A stretch of 64,000 nt of DNA from Marinomonas mediterranea MMB-1 (GTDB lineage Bacteria > Pseudomonadota > Gammaproteobacteria > Pseudomonadales > Marinomonadaceae). The notes under the pieces were generated by a model. It saw only the letters and a program-made list of their open reading frames with translations, did no database searches and was not told the DNA's origin. Positions within the stretch are counted from its first letter, which is position 1, and each line of letters begins with the position of its first letter. The translations under genes were made by a program, and so were the position numbers. The DNA lies in NCBI RefSeq assembly GCF_000192865.1, contig NC_015276.1, positions 434,001 to 498,000 of the forward strand, read 5' to 3'. Positions 36,161-45,767 of the stretch are shown here, in pieces.

Positions 36161-37639
36161 ATGAACCCATTAAGCGCAATCGATTTTTACAAAGCCGACC
36201 ACAGACGCCAATATCCAGAAGGAACTGAGTATGTATATTCTAACTTCACACCTAGGTCATCTCGTTTAGCACCAGTATTAGATAGCTTTGACGATCGGGT
36301 TGTATTTGTTGGCCTGCAAGGTTATATCAAACGCTTCTTAATAGAGGCGTGGAATCAGAACTTTTTCAATCAGCCAAAAGAGAAAGTTGTCGCTAAATAT
36401 AAGCGTAGGATGGACGGATCATTAGGAGAAGGTGCTATTCCGGTTGATCACATTGAAGCGTTGCATGATTTAGGGTATTTGCCCGTGGAAATCAAAGCGT
36501 TGGCAGAAGGAAGTCGGGTCAATATTAAAGTGCCTATGTTTACTATAGTTAATACTTTACCGGCGTTCTATTGGTTAACGAACTACTTAGAAACAAGTTT
36601 AAGCTCAGATGTTTGGAAAGTTTGCACTACGGCTACGATTGCCTATGAATACAAGTGTCTTTTAATGAATTTTGCTGAGAGAACTGGCGCTCCTGCGGAC
36701 TTTGTTCCCTTGCAAGGTCACGACTTCAGTTCCAGGGGGATGAGTGGTATTGAAGATGCCGCTCAGTCTAGTTTAGGGCACTTAACGAGCTTTATTGGTA
36801 CAGATTCTGTAGCATCTATCGATTATGCAGAAGACTACTACAACGCAGAAGGTGTTATTGGCGTATCGGTTCCCGCGACAGAACATAGTGTTATGTGTAT
36901 GGGAACGCAAGGTGGAGAAGTTGATACTTTCCGTCGTTTAATTGCGGAATTATACCCTCGAGGTGTAGTCAGTATCGTTTCTGATACTTGGGATTTTTGG
37001 CAGGTAATAACGTCTTACGCGAGGGACTTGAAAGATACTATTCTTGCTCGCGAAGAAGATGCTCTTGGCTTAGCAAAGGTAGTATTTAGGCCTGATAGCG
37101 GTGATCCAGTAAAAATTATTTGTGGTGATCCTGACGCTGAACCAGGCTCTCCCGAGTATAAAGGGGCGGTTGAATGTTTGTGGGATATTTTCGGTGGAGA
37201 TATTACTGATAAAGGCTATAAGACGTTAAATCCAAGAGTGGGCTTGATATATGGTGACTCTATTACACTTCAACGAGCACGAGCTATTCTTAATGGAATG
37301 GAAGCAAAGGGTTTTGCATCGAGCAATATTGTTCTAGGAATAGGAAGTTACACTTATCAATATTTAACTCGTGATAATTTTGGGTTTGCGATGAAAGCGA
37401 CTTGGGGACAAGTGTATGGTGAAGGAAGAGAAATCTTTAAGGACCCTGTGACGGATAGTGGCACGAAAAAGTCTGCGAGGGGGTTGTTACGAGTCGAAAA
37501 GACGGGCGAGGGTTTTGAACTTTTTGACCAGCAATCGTTCGATCAAGAAAAACAAGGTGAGCTTAAAACTGTTTTTAAAGATGGAGCTTTAGTGCGAGAG
37601 CAATCTCTTACGGACATTAGAGAGCGGTTGGCAAGCTAA
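36161..37639 (+). CDS. nadV: nicotinamide phosphoribosyltransferase
   Basis: 492 residues, about the length of animal NAMPT. It converts nicotinamide and PRPP to nicotinamide mononucleotide. Recognisable elements are HDFSSRGMSG (the R in the phosphate loop), PATEHSVMCMG with the catalytic His, VSDTWDFW, FRPDSGDP and IYGDSI. Downstream of prs under NrtR control. NadV-Prs gene pairs also occur on plasmids and phages, so past transfer is possible. The product NMN needs an adenylyltransferase encoded elsewhere. Confidence 0.94.
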   Translation: MNPLSAIDFYKADHRRQYPEGTEYVYSNFTPRSSRLAPVLDSFDDRVVFVGLQGYIKRFLIEAWNQNFFNQPKEKVVAKYKRRMDGSLGEGAIPVDHIEALHDLGYLPVEIKALAEGSRVNIKVPMFTIVNTLPAFYWLTNYLETSLSSDVWKVCTTATIAYEYKCLLMNFAERTGAPADFVPLQGHDFSSRGMSGIEDAAQSSLGHLTSFIGTDSVASIDYAEDYYNAEGVIGVSVPATEHSVMCMGTQGGEVDTFRRLIAELYPRGVVSIVSDTWDFWQVITSYARDLKDTILAREEDALGLAKVVFRPDSGDPVKIICGDPDAEPGSPEYKGAVECLWDIFGGDITDKGYKTLNPRVGLIYGDSITLQRARAILNGMEAKGFASSNIVLGIGSYTYQYLTRDNFGFAMKATWGQVYGEGREIFKDPVTDSGTKKSARGLLRVEKTGEGFELFDQQSFDQEKQGELKTVFKDGALVREQSLTDIRERLAS

Positions 37640-37753
37640 CTCTTTCGATTGTTATGGTTAGTTCTTTAAAGTGAGTGCCTTTGTGAACTTTGTTTATAAA
37701 GGCACCTGGTTCTTGAGCGTAAATTGATACGAGATGGAGGCTCAGGGCATCAC

Positions 37754-39130
37754 TTATAATCCTTTGCTTTCATCTGGAAAGATGGGCCAATCAGCTGCGT
37801 CGACAGAATCTAGTTGTGAGTCCTCACTATCGCCCTGCAATTTGTTAATGAAGGCTTTATCGGGATCATAGAGTTGAGTTTGTTTGTCCAAGTTAAAGTG
37901 GCGTCCTCCTCTTGGATCTGCTCCGACTCCCGCAATGTATTGCCAGTTTCCCCAGTTCGACGCGACATCAAAGTCAATCAGCTGCGATTCGAAGTAGGTG
38001 GCGCCGTACCGCCAGTCGATTTCTAAGTCATATATAAGGCTGCTCGCAGCTAACTGGCGGGCTCTGTTGCTAATGTAACCTGTCGTGTTCAATTGTTTCA
38101 TCGCTGCGTTGACGATTGGAAATGGAGTACTGCCAGCGCACCACTTTCGAAATCGCTCAGCGTAAAAACTGCTGTTGAGAGTTTTATTATGAATGCCGCT
38201 TTTGCTGAATAGACGTGCGCCATACTTCATTGAATACCATTGGAAATACTCTCGCCAGAGTAACTCAAAATAGATCCAGTAAGTTGAATCGTTACTGCCC
38301 ATGCGTGATTCATAAAAAGCCAGTGAGTTCATCACTTGTCGAGGGGAAATAGCGCCTTGAGCGAGCCAAGGTGAAAACTTGGTAGACGACATCCAATCAT
38401 CCATTGTATTTCGAGTTTCTTTGTATGTGCTGGCTGCACCACTTGAAAAGTAGTCGGCGAGATGGGCGTGGGCATATGATTCCCCTCCAACAAAGGGTGA
38501 GCCATCCAAAGCGAATGACGTGTGAGGCAATGTTTTCACGTAAGGGCTGTTTATCGCAACGGGTGGCGGCAATCGATCGACGGCTTTGATGGTTTTTGGA
38601 ACATCGATCGTTTCAACGAGTTTACGAAATTTTGTAAAGCTTTCTGGTAATTCATTCAGAGAAAAAGGCAAGGCATGACGACTAAACAGGGTTAGACCGT
38701 ATTCTGTTATCCAGCGGATATCTGTGTAACGAGCTTGTAGTTTGGTGAGCGTCGTTGCTTCATTTATCCCAGCGTGATGATGGCGGTAAATATGAGTGAT
38801 CGGATACTTTGATACTAAGAACTCAATCGTAGCGGAAGCGTTCTTTGAACTTACCCATAACTTATTATGCAAACGCCGTAGGCTATGGTCTAAATCTAAC
38901 GCTCCCATATGACGAAATAGCGTCCGATGTTCCGATGGTTTGATGCTGGTATTATCGAATGTGCTCGGTGTATTCGATGACCGAATTGGATCTGAGTTAT
39001 CGACGTTGTTATCGTCAGGGGAGGAGCAGTAAAGACAGATTAAACGGTCTACCTCTCGGGAGGCTTGATACAACAAACTGTTGTCATTAATACGAAGGTC
39101 GTCACCAAACCATATTATTCCCATCGACAT
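37754..39130 (-). CDS. cryptochrome DASH (DNA photolyase superfamily)
   Basis: 458 residues. Rossmann-like photolyase domain at the start (IIWFGDDLRINDN), helical FAD-binding domain in the second half. DPRGGRHFN with NLDKQTQLYDP near residues 405-425 is the DASH signature, and ISNRARQLAASSLIYDLEID is the FAD-contact helix. DASH proteins repair cyclobutane dimers mainly in single-stranded DNA and may signal blue light. The ATG follows GGAG. A weak hairpin (GTGCCTTT / AAAGGCAC, 37675-37705) separates it from the convergent nadV. Confidence 0.92.
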   Translation of the reverse strand: MSMGIIWFGDDLRINDNSLLYQASREVDRLICLYCSSPDDNNVDNSDPIRSSNTPSTFDNTSIKPSEHRTLFRHMGALDLDHSLRRLHNKLWVSSKNASATIEFLVSKYPITHIYRHHHAGINEATTLTKLQARYTDIRWITEYGLTLFSRHALPFSLNELPESFTKFRKLVETIDVPKTIKAVDRLPPPVAINSPYVKTLPHTSFALDGSPFVGGESYAHAHLADYFSSGAASTYKETRNTMDDWMSSTKFSPWLAQGAISPRQVMNSLAFYESRMGSNDSTYWIYFELLWREYFQWYSMKYGARLFSKSGIHNKTLNSSFYAERFRKWCAGSTPFPIVNAAMKQLNTTGYISNRARQLAASSLIYDLEIDWRYGATYFESQLIDFDVASNWGNWQYIAGVGADPRGGRHFNLDKQTQLYDPDKAFINKLQGDSEDSQLDSVDAADWPIFPDESKGL

Positions 39131-39237
39131 TTTCCGACTCCACGTATTGTTATTATTGCTCGATGTGGGGAATACGGCTCAAAAGGGGAAAAAGTTCACT
39201 CTAATTGGCAAGCTTGCACAATGTTTATATTGAAAAT

Positions 39238-39256
39238 AAATGTGAGAATCAATATC
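39238..39256 (+). promoter_or_regulatory. Fur box upstream of exbB
   Basis: The 19-mer matches the Fur consensus GATAATGATAATCATTATC at 13 positions, including the core GA-AATCA-TATC. It lies about 40 bases before the exbB start codon, consistent with iron repression of the TonB system. Confidence 0.7.
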
Positions 39257-39293
39257 ATTTGTGTAATATAAATACGAGCTTCCGGAGATCATC

Positions 39294-39977
39294 ATGGAAC
39301 CCACAGCACAGCAAAAAATCATCGACTTTCTGGTAGTAGGAGGTCCGGTTGTGTGGATTCTTCTTGGATTCTCTGTCGTCGCCCTGACGATTGTACTGGC
39401 GAAAGTGATTCAGTTTGCTGGCCTGAAGGCTGAAAGCACAAAAACGGCTGACAAAGCAATTGACGCGTGGCGTAAGGATAACCTTGATGGCGCTATCAAA
39501 AACTTGCGCCCACAACGTCCGATCGACGGTGTGGTGTCTTTTGCCATAAGAGCGTTGCAAAATGCATCTATGGACCTTGCGACAGTCAGAGAAGAAACCG
39601 AACGTCTCGCGTTGAAACAACTTCATACTTTACGATCTTTTTTACGTCCGCTTGAAATTATTGCATCCCTTAGCCCTTTACTGGGTTTGTTAGGTACCGT
39701 TTTAGGTATGATCGCAGCGTTTCAAAAAATGGAAGGTGCGGGGAGTCAGGTCGATCCATCTGTTTTGTCTGGTGGTATCTGGCAAGCACTTTTGACAACG
39801 GCGGTCGGTATTGCGGTTGCTGTGCCTGTGATGACGTTACACGCTTGGTTAGAGCGTAAGGTTGAGCGTGTTGCGCACAATATGAATGATGCCGTGACAC
39901 GCGTGTTTACCTCTCGCGAATTAAATCGAGTTGCTTCTTTGCAGAAGAACGAAAAAGAGGTTAAGCATGCCGCTTAA
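39294..39977 (+). CDS. exbB: TonB-system proton channel protein ExbB
   Basis: 227 residues of the MotA/TolQ/ExbB family. A membrane helix near 15-38, then two more in the C-terminal part (LEIIASLSPLLGLLGTVLGMIAAF and ALLTTAVGIAVAVPVMTLH). With ExbD it forms the inner-membrane motor driving TonB. The gene opens an operon exbB-exbD1-exbD2-tonB with overlapping ends, behind a Fur box. Strong RBS (CCGGAG). Confidence 0.94.
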   Translation: MEPTAQQKIIDFLVVGGPVVWILLGFSVVALTIVLAKVIQFAGLKAESTKTADKAIDAWRKDNLDGAIKNLRPQRPIDGVVSFAIRALQNASMDLATVREETERLALKQLHTLRSFLRPLEIIASLSPLLGLLGTVLGMIAAFQKMEGAGSQVDPSVLSGGIWQALLTTAVGIAVAVPVMTLHAWLERKVERVAHNMNDAVTRVFTSRELNRVASLQKNEKEVKHAA

Positions 39978-40389
39978 CCTAGAGCAGCCGAAAAGAAAAA
40001 CAGGGATAAGTCTGACGCCATTGATTGATGTGGTGTTTATCTTACTTCTGTTTTTTATGCTGACATCTAGTTTTGTCCCGTGGCGGATCGTAGATACACC
40101 GCTTGCTGTGTCTTCAGCACCAAAGGCAGATGCAGAGCCAAAGGGAGTGGCCGTACTAACACTCGAATCAAACGACGGACGTGTCTTATTTAAAAATCAA
40201 CTGTTTGTGATTGATAACGCTTCACAAATGTCTGATTTGGTTGAACAAAATCAAGATAAAACCATTGCGATTAAAGCGAAAGAGGGCGTGACATTGCAGT
40301 CCCTTATGTTGCTTGCTGACCAGCTCAAGCTATTGGGCGCAGAAAATATTTCCATCGCAAATGCATTTTCGTCTAAGGAGACGAAATGA
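39967..40389 (+). CDS. exbD1: TonB-system protein ExbD (first copy)
   Basis: 140 residues from the ATG at 39967, whose frame opens further upstream inside exbB. Single N-terminal membrane helix with the essential acidic residue Asp21 in SLTPLIDVVFILLLFF, then a periplasmic domain. It overlaps exbB by 11 bases and exbD2 by 4. This copy keeps the protonatable Asp of the family. Confidence 0.92.
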   Translation: MPLNLEQPKRKTGISLTPLIDVVFILLLFFMLTSSFVPWRIVDTPLAVSSAPKADAEPKGVAVLTLESNDGRVLFKNQLFVIDNASQMSDLVEQNQDKTIAIKAKEGVTLQSLMLLADQLKLLGAENISIANAFSSKETK

Positions 40390-40813
40390 ACATAGGTAAA
40401 AAGTTCGTCGAACAACGAGATGCGGGTGGCGATGACAATATGATTCCTATGATCAATGTTGTGTTCCTAATGCTTGTATTCTTTATGGTTGCTGGTCAAA
40501 TAAAGAAATCTGATCCAATTAAAGTCCAACCGCCAGTGTCGATTAACGAAGCGCGAGCTCAAACTGAGCCAAATGTCGTGATTGTCGTTGGGGAGGGGAA
40601 AGCCTACGTAAATGACACGCTGTTCGACGCCGGTCAACTGCAATCATATTTAGAAAGCGCGTTTGAAGAAAGTCCCGATCAGGAGGGCTTTTGGGTTCAA
40701 ATTAAAGCAGACGGCGAGGTTTCTATCGAATCATTAAAGCCTATTTTCACCGAAATTCGACGATCTGGATTAACGAAAGTTAGCATTGCGACCCAATTGA
40801 ACCGGAGTGCTCA

Positions 40814-40817
<4 letters not shown>
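40386..40817 (+). CDS. exbD2: TonB-system protein ExbD (second copy, Asp replaced by Asn)
   Basis: 143 residues. Same topology as the first copy: a helix with MIPMINVVFLMLVFFM followed by a periplasmic domain. At the position of the essential membrane Asp there is Asn24 (codon AAT), so it cannot carry a proton there. The other copy keeps Asp, so the two may form a mixed dimer. ATG overlaps the exbD1 stop and is preceded by AGGAG. Function as a normal partner is unproven. Confidence 0.9.
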
Positions 40818-41932
<1,115 letters not shown>

Positions 41933-41948
41933 CGTTTTTCTATTAAGA

Positions 41949-41973
41949 CGCCCTAATTTTATTAGGGCGTTTT
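41949..41973. terminator. bidirectional terminator shared by tonB and effector B
   Basis: Stem CGCCCTAA / TTAGGGCG (41949-41956 and 41962-41969), five-base loop, then TTTT on the plus strand. The effector B stop codon (41962-41964) lies inside the right arm. Confidence 0.8.
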
Positions 41974-43203
41974 GCTGTGACTTTCATGCAATTCTTTTAT
42001 CATCGCGGTGGCTGCGCCATCGCCTAACCAATCTGCCGCATCACTCGTCCCAGAGTACGCTTCAGGGCGTGGGTTTTGCCCTGAGTACTTTAATGCGCTT
42101 TCCGCTACTTCAACCGAACTGTGAAATCCTGTCGCGACCAAATACCCGGTCGCCCAAGCTGCTCTTGCGCTTTTAACGTCGGCTTCATCTTGGCTGTGAA
42201 AGGCCTGCTTTTGAACATATGAAGGGTTTTCAGCCGCTTCAGAACGTGTCTGTGTATGAGCTTTCACATAGGGCTTTTCATTCTGATTACCGAGCAAGGC
42301 ATCAAAGGTTGCCAACGCTTCAGCGGGGGAGCCTGACATGTGTCCAGACAATGGTTCTGCTGTGCTGGCAACCTTATTCTTGTCTATGGTAGCCAGTTGC
42401 CAACTCACAGAACCAAGAGCGTTTTTTGGTGAGACGCCTAGATTCTTGTCTGCTTGAGCACCTAAATCATGCATGCCGAATCTCGGCACTGCGTCTGGAC
42501 TCGGGCGCTTTCTTTGTTGACTTTTTAGAGGGCCAGTGACTTTAGAGTCGCCTAGCTCTTTCATTTCTGTAATGTTGCTGTCGGACAGAAGTGGGATGTG
42601 GTCTGCCAAGAAGTCTCGCAGTTTTTCCGACTGGCTTTGTGATCGAGATTGCATGCCCGTCGTCGCCCCTGTATCTGCGAACAGGGCGCCAATTCCTCCC
42701 ATTAACTCAACGGTCGCGCCGCGATCATTTGCACTCGCCTCAGCGCCTTGAGTGACTCGACTGAGCGCAGAGCGAACGTCTTGAATTGATTGTCCTTTCA
42801 TTAAACCTTCGTTGCCAATTAACCGAGCACTGATCGCACCACGCATCTCGTCATTTGGCATCATGTCCATTAACTCACCAAGCTCATTTGCCGCCATCCC
42901 AAGTTGCTGCTCGGCAATGGGGCCAGGGTTATAGAACAGGTTTCTCGCCGCTTGAGTTTGCTCTAACGCAAGCGCTTGCGTTTTTGAATCGGCACGAGAT
43001 CGAGTCGCAGGGTCGATGTGAGAGGTGACACTTTCTCCAACCCCTCCGTATTTATCGGCTTTCGAGACGGTGCTGTCGTGATTGGTCGCGATGCTTGGTT
43101 GGCTCGTTGCTGTTGCGTTGCTTAACGGACTGTTAGGCTGCTCAGTGGGTGCTGACGGTTGCGCTGCGCTCTGCGTAGTGACTGAAAGTTGCGTATTAAT
43201 CAT
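41962..43203 (-). CDS. putative type III secretion effector, family not recognised (effector B)
   Basis: 413 residues. The first 70 are Ser/Thr/Gln/Pro-rich with no hydrophobic signal, as in type III export signals. The C-terminal part has SGHMSGS (286-292), an R-x-A-x4-Y-L helix and HSSVEV (361-366), the same order and spacing type as in effector A at 7195-8364. The gene overlaps its chaperone gene by 8 bases and lies behind an almost ideal hrp box, all of which support an effector. No catalytic family is recognised. A role in host interaction is inferred. Confidence 0.7.
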   Translation of the reverse strand: MINTQLSVTTQSAAQPSAPTEQPNSPLSNATATSQPSIATNHDSTVSKADKYGGVGESVTSHIDPATRSRADSKTQALALEQTQAARNLFYNPGPIAEQQLGMAANELGELMDMMPNDEMRGAISARLIGNEGLMKGQSIQDVRSALSRVTQGAEASANDRGATVELMGGIGALFADTGATTGMQSRSQSQSEKLRDFLADHIPLLSDSNITEMKELGDSKVTGPLKSQQRKRPSPDAVPRFGMHDLGAQADKNLGVSPKNALGSVSWQLATIDKNKVASTAEPLSGHMSGSPAEALATFDALLGNQNEKPYVKAHTQTRSEAAENPSYVQKQAFHSQDEADVKSARAAWATGYLVATGFHSSVEVAESALKYSGQNPRPEAYSGTSDAADWLGDGAATAMIKELHESHSKTP

Positions 43204-43675
43204 GAATTCGATCCTTGATGTTCCGATAGTTAAGGTTCAGATGTTGTGACGGTGTGGTTCGGGTGTTGGTGCGTTCTGCTCTCTTTAATTGTTCTATGAT
43301 GTGATTTTTAGTGGTGAGATTTTCATCTAAAAGAGCATCAAGTTTCTCAATGGAGAGGTCTGGAATGTACTCTGACTGAGATAAATAGATATTGGCCTTT
43401 TGCTCGTCTAGCAATAGCTTAGAAGAGGAGGGGGTGTTATTTAGGGTTAGCAGAGTCTCAAAAAGGAGTGCGTTTTCTATGTTGAAGTCGTCGCACTTGC
43501 CGATTTTTATAAAGGTTCTGAGGATGTTTTTTTGACTGTCACATTCGAATTGAATATGTGTTCCATCCGTGAGTTTAAGCCCTGCACAGCCTACGTTATC
43601 CAGTGCAAGGTTGGTTATTCTATATTGGGAGGAAAGAGCCTTTAAAAGGCGTTCGGCATGCCATGTTCCGTTCAT
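43196..43675 (-). CDS. class I (CesT-like) type III secretion chaperone
   Basis: 159 residues. Core pattern: an N-terminal helix, beta strands with GLKLTDGTHIQFECD, then NALLFETLLTLNNTP and a C-terminal helix, broadly like the two chaperones at 8366-8788 and 9819-10235, with a longer polar tail. It is the first gene of a two-gene unit with effector B, whose start overlaps its end. GGAGG stands about 13 bases before the ATG. The match is weaker than for the other two chaperones, but position supports it. Confidence 0.66.
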   Translation of the reverse strand: MNGTWHAERLLKALSSQYRITNLALDNVGCAGLKLTDGTHIQFECDSQKNILRTFIKIGKCDDFNIENALLFETLLTLNNTPSSSKLLLDEQKANIYLSQSEYIPDLSIEKLDALLDENLTTKNHIIEQLKRAERTNTRTTPSQHLNLNYRNIKDRIHD

Positions 43676-43718
43676 TTTTGAGTTTAAGCCTCCATATGCT
43701 TCTCATATTGATCGCATA

Positions 43719-43746
43719 TAAGTGGAGGCCACGGAGCAAAGGTTCC
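43719..43746 (-). promoter_or_regulatory. hrp box (HrpL-type ECF sigma promoter) for the chaperone/effector B unit
   Basis: On the minus strand GGAACC-N15-CCACTTA, matching the hrp box GGAACC-N15/16-CCACNNA at every defined base. It starts about 20 bases beyond the mltA stop and its -10 half ends 43 bases before the chaperone ATG, correct orientation and distance. Confidence 0.85.
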
Positions 43747-43767
43747 ATATTGACTGAATAAGTTTGT

Positions 43768-44880
43768 TTATCTTGGCAGCAACAACCAGACTCTGCCAAA
43801 GTGCTTTAATTGGCCTGCGTGGAAGTGCGCCTCTTCGCCAATTCCTTGGTACCAGTCGATGTGTCCAGGCCCTTTGATTGCTCCGCCTTTATCTTGCGCA
43901 AGCAAAAGCCTGAATTCATGTCGAACGAGTTGCCCTGTCTCATCTAGTATGGGGACTTCGCCCAATAGGACTGAGCCAAGCGGGATGACGTTGGGATCGA
44001 CTGCGACAGAGTAAAGCGGCGTAAGAGGAACATTGGCCGCGCCGACTGGGCGGGTATTGCCTTCTGAAAAGAAGAGGTAGCTTGGGTTAGTGGAAAGGAG
44101 TTCGCGCAGTCTATCAGGGTGGTCGGCGAGCCACTGTCGAATGCTTTGAGCGGAAATATGCTCGCGATCGATTTCACCTCGTTCTATCAATTCTTTACCT
44201 AAACTTCGATACGCGTGGCCATTGACGCCGCCCCAAGAAAGCAACGCTTGTGTACCGTCTTCGTATTCGATGACGCCTGACCCTTGAACATGCAAAAAGA
44301 AGTTATCCACTAGGCTTGCTGTGTAGGCGATTTCTAAGCCCTTACCGTCCAATGCTCCCTCAAAGTCGATTTCTTCTCGTGTTGGGAAGCTGCCGTCAGG
44401 GTTTGGCTGGGGTTTGCGGTAAAGAGGGTATTGGTAAGTGTCTGTTTTAACATGGCTCACTTGCATTACGGGTACGTAATAGCCTGTAATTTGAACATTG
44501 CCCCGTTGGTCTTGCCCTTTGATTTGATGCGCGGATAGGTTAGGCAGATAGCTAGAATCCTCTAGCCAACGCTGGAGCTCTTCGGTCGTTTTTAGTAAGT
44601 CAGATTTTGTGAAGCTTAGGTTTTCAAATTGATAATCGGGCGTTTTGATTTTATTCAAATAGCGAACTTGCGACGTAAGGCCATCGCGAAATGAATTGTC
44701 TGGTTGTGGAATGCCCGGAATAAGCCGTTCTTCAAGATAGAGGACTTCTCTTTTCTGTGCGGAAATGTCTCTACCATTGTTTGGAAAGTCATTAGATGGA
44801 TCTATTTCAAGAGTGCTACAAGCGGTTAGAACTGAGCCAACGACAACGGCTGCTAGAACGCGATTTAAAAGTGTATGCAT
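43768..44880 (-). CDS. mltA: membrane-bound lytic murein transglycosylase A
   Basis: 370 residues. Lipoprotein signal with lipobox ending VLTAC (Cys21), so an outer membrane lipoprotein. The double-psi barrel 3D domain at the end holds the catalytic Asp in LLAQDKGGAIKGPGHIDWYQG. It cleaves glycan strands to anhydromuropeptides during wall turnover. Full length. Divergent in role from the effector unit that follows it on the same strand after a hrp box. Confidence 0.95.
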   Translation of the reverse strand: MHTLLNRVLAAVVVGSVLTACSTLEIDPSNDFPNNGRDISAQKREVLYLEERLIPGIPQPDNSFRDGLTSQVRYLNKIKTPDYQFENLSFTKSDLLKTTEELQRWLEDSSYLPNLSAHQIKGQDQRGNVQITGYYVPVMQVSHVKTDTYQYPLYRKPQPNPDGSFPTREEIDFEGALDGKGLEIAYTASLVDNFFLHVQGSGVIEYEDGTQALLSWGGVNGHAYRSLGKELIERGEIDREHISAQSIRQWLADHPDRLRELLSTNPSYLFFSEGNTRPVGAANVPLTPLYSVAVDPNVIPLGSVLLGEVPILDETGQLVRHEFRLLLAQDKGGAIKGPGHIDWYQGIGEEAHFHAGQLKHFGRVWLLLPR

Positions 44881-44941
44881 ATCGTTTCAGCTTTTTAGTG
44901 TTGAAGTAAAATCTTTAATACGGATTAAACTGTAAAGCATT

Positions 44942-45520
44942 TCAATGCATTAGGCACTCATAAGCTTGTCTTAGTGAAATAAAGGTTTCGGTATCGCCCC
45001 CTCTGTCAGGGTGTGCTTGGTGCGCCAACTTGCGGTATTGGCGTTTAATGATGTCTTTTGTCGGTGTTGGCTCGTCAATGCACAGGGTGCTCAGTGCTGC
45101 TTCTCGTTCATCTTCATTGACTAAGCCATTGTAGAAACTGTCGAGCAAGCGTTGGACCTCTTCTTTGTCCGTATTCTCATATTCCGACCAATCGAGATAG
45201 TAGGTTGCAAGCTTTGCATCCACACTGTCGTTTACTTCCGCAGAGCCAGTGCTTTGGTTGAGCTGTACCTTATGTAACCTAATCACAGTTGGGTTGATAT
45301 CCAACTGAAGTTGCTCTTCTGACCACAAGGATGTTTGCAACTGATACAAAGCATTCATGATTAAAAAGTGTTGGCGGAAGAGTTGTAAGTTAGGGTCTTC
45401 GGCGAGATCGTTGAGCTCTGGGAGAGAAGCTTTCAAGCTTTTTAGAAGCTCAAACTCAGAAATGCCATCAGGATGGTCCCTGAGTTGAGAGAGTATCGGT
45501 CGGATCAGAGGGTTTCTCAT
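44942..45520 (-). CDS. J-domain protein (DnaJ-related N-terminal domain)
   Basis: 192 residues. A DnaJ-related N-terminal domain (about 1-130) precedes a C-terminal J domain with the HPD motif in HQAHPDRGGDTETFISLRQAY. It should stimulate an Hsp70 partner. Only 62 bases separate it from mltA on the same strand. Specific clients unknown. Confidence 0.87.
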   Translation of the reverse strand: MRNPLIRPILSQLRDHPDGISEFELLKSLKASLPELNDLAEDPNLQLFRQHFLIMNALYQLQTSLWSEEQLQLDINPTVIRLHKVQLNQSTGSAEVNDSVDAKLATYYLDWSEYENTDKEEVQRLLDSFYNGLVNEDEREAALSTLCIDEPTPTKDIIKRQYRKLAHQAHPDRGGDTETFISLRQAYECLMH

Positions 45521-45767
45521 GTACTTTTTCTCGTGTCAGTCAACGATGTGTGATGTACCCGCATCCTGCGTCGTTTAGTGTAGGTGAAAATGCTCCTGTC
45601 CGCGAACTTTCCCCCTGTCATCGTCCTGACATTTTCGTTAATTAAAGTAATTGACCATATGGTTAACATAATGGTTAACTGATTTCTTTCAGTTTCTCAG
45701 TGGACATGTTTACTCACCGATAAGAGTGAGAACATAAAATATGGCAAGGTATAGGAGCAAAAGAGCA

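Noticed and set aside
39131..39250. Search for an RpoE-type TGATCC promoter before cryptochrome DASH
   Set aside because: No TGATCC is present on the correct strand in the upstream region.
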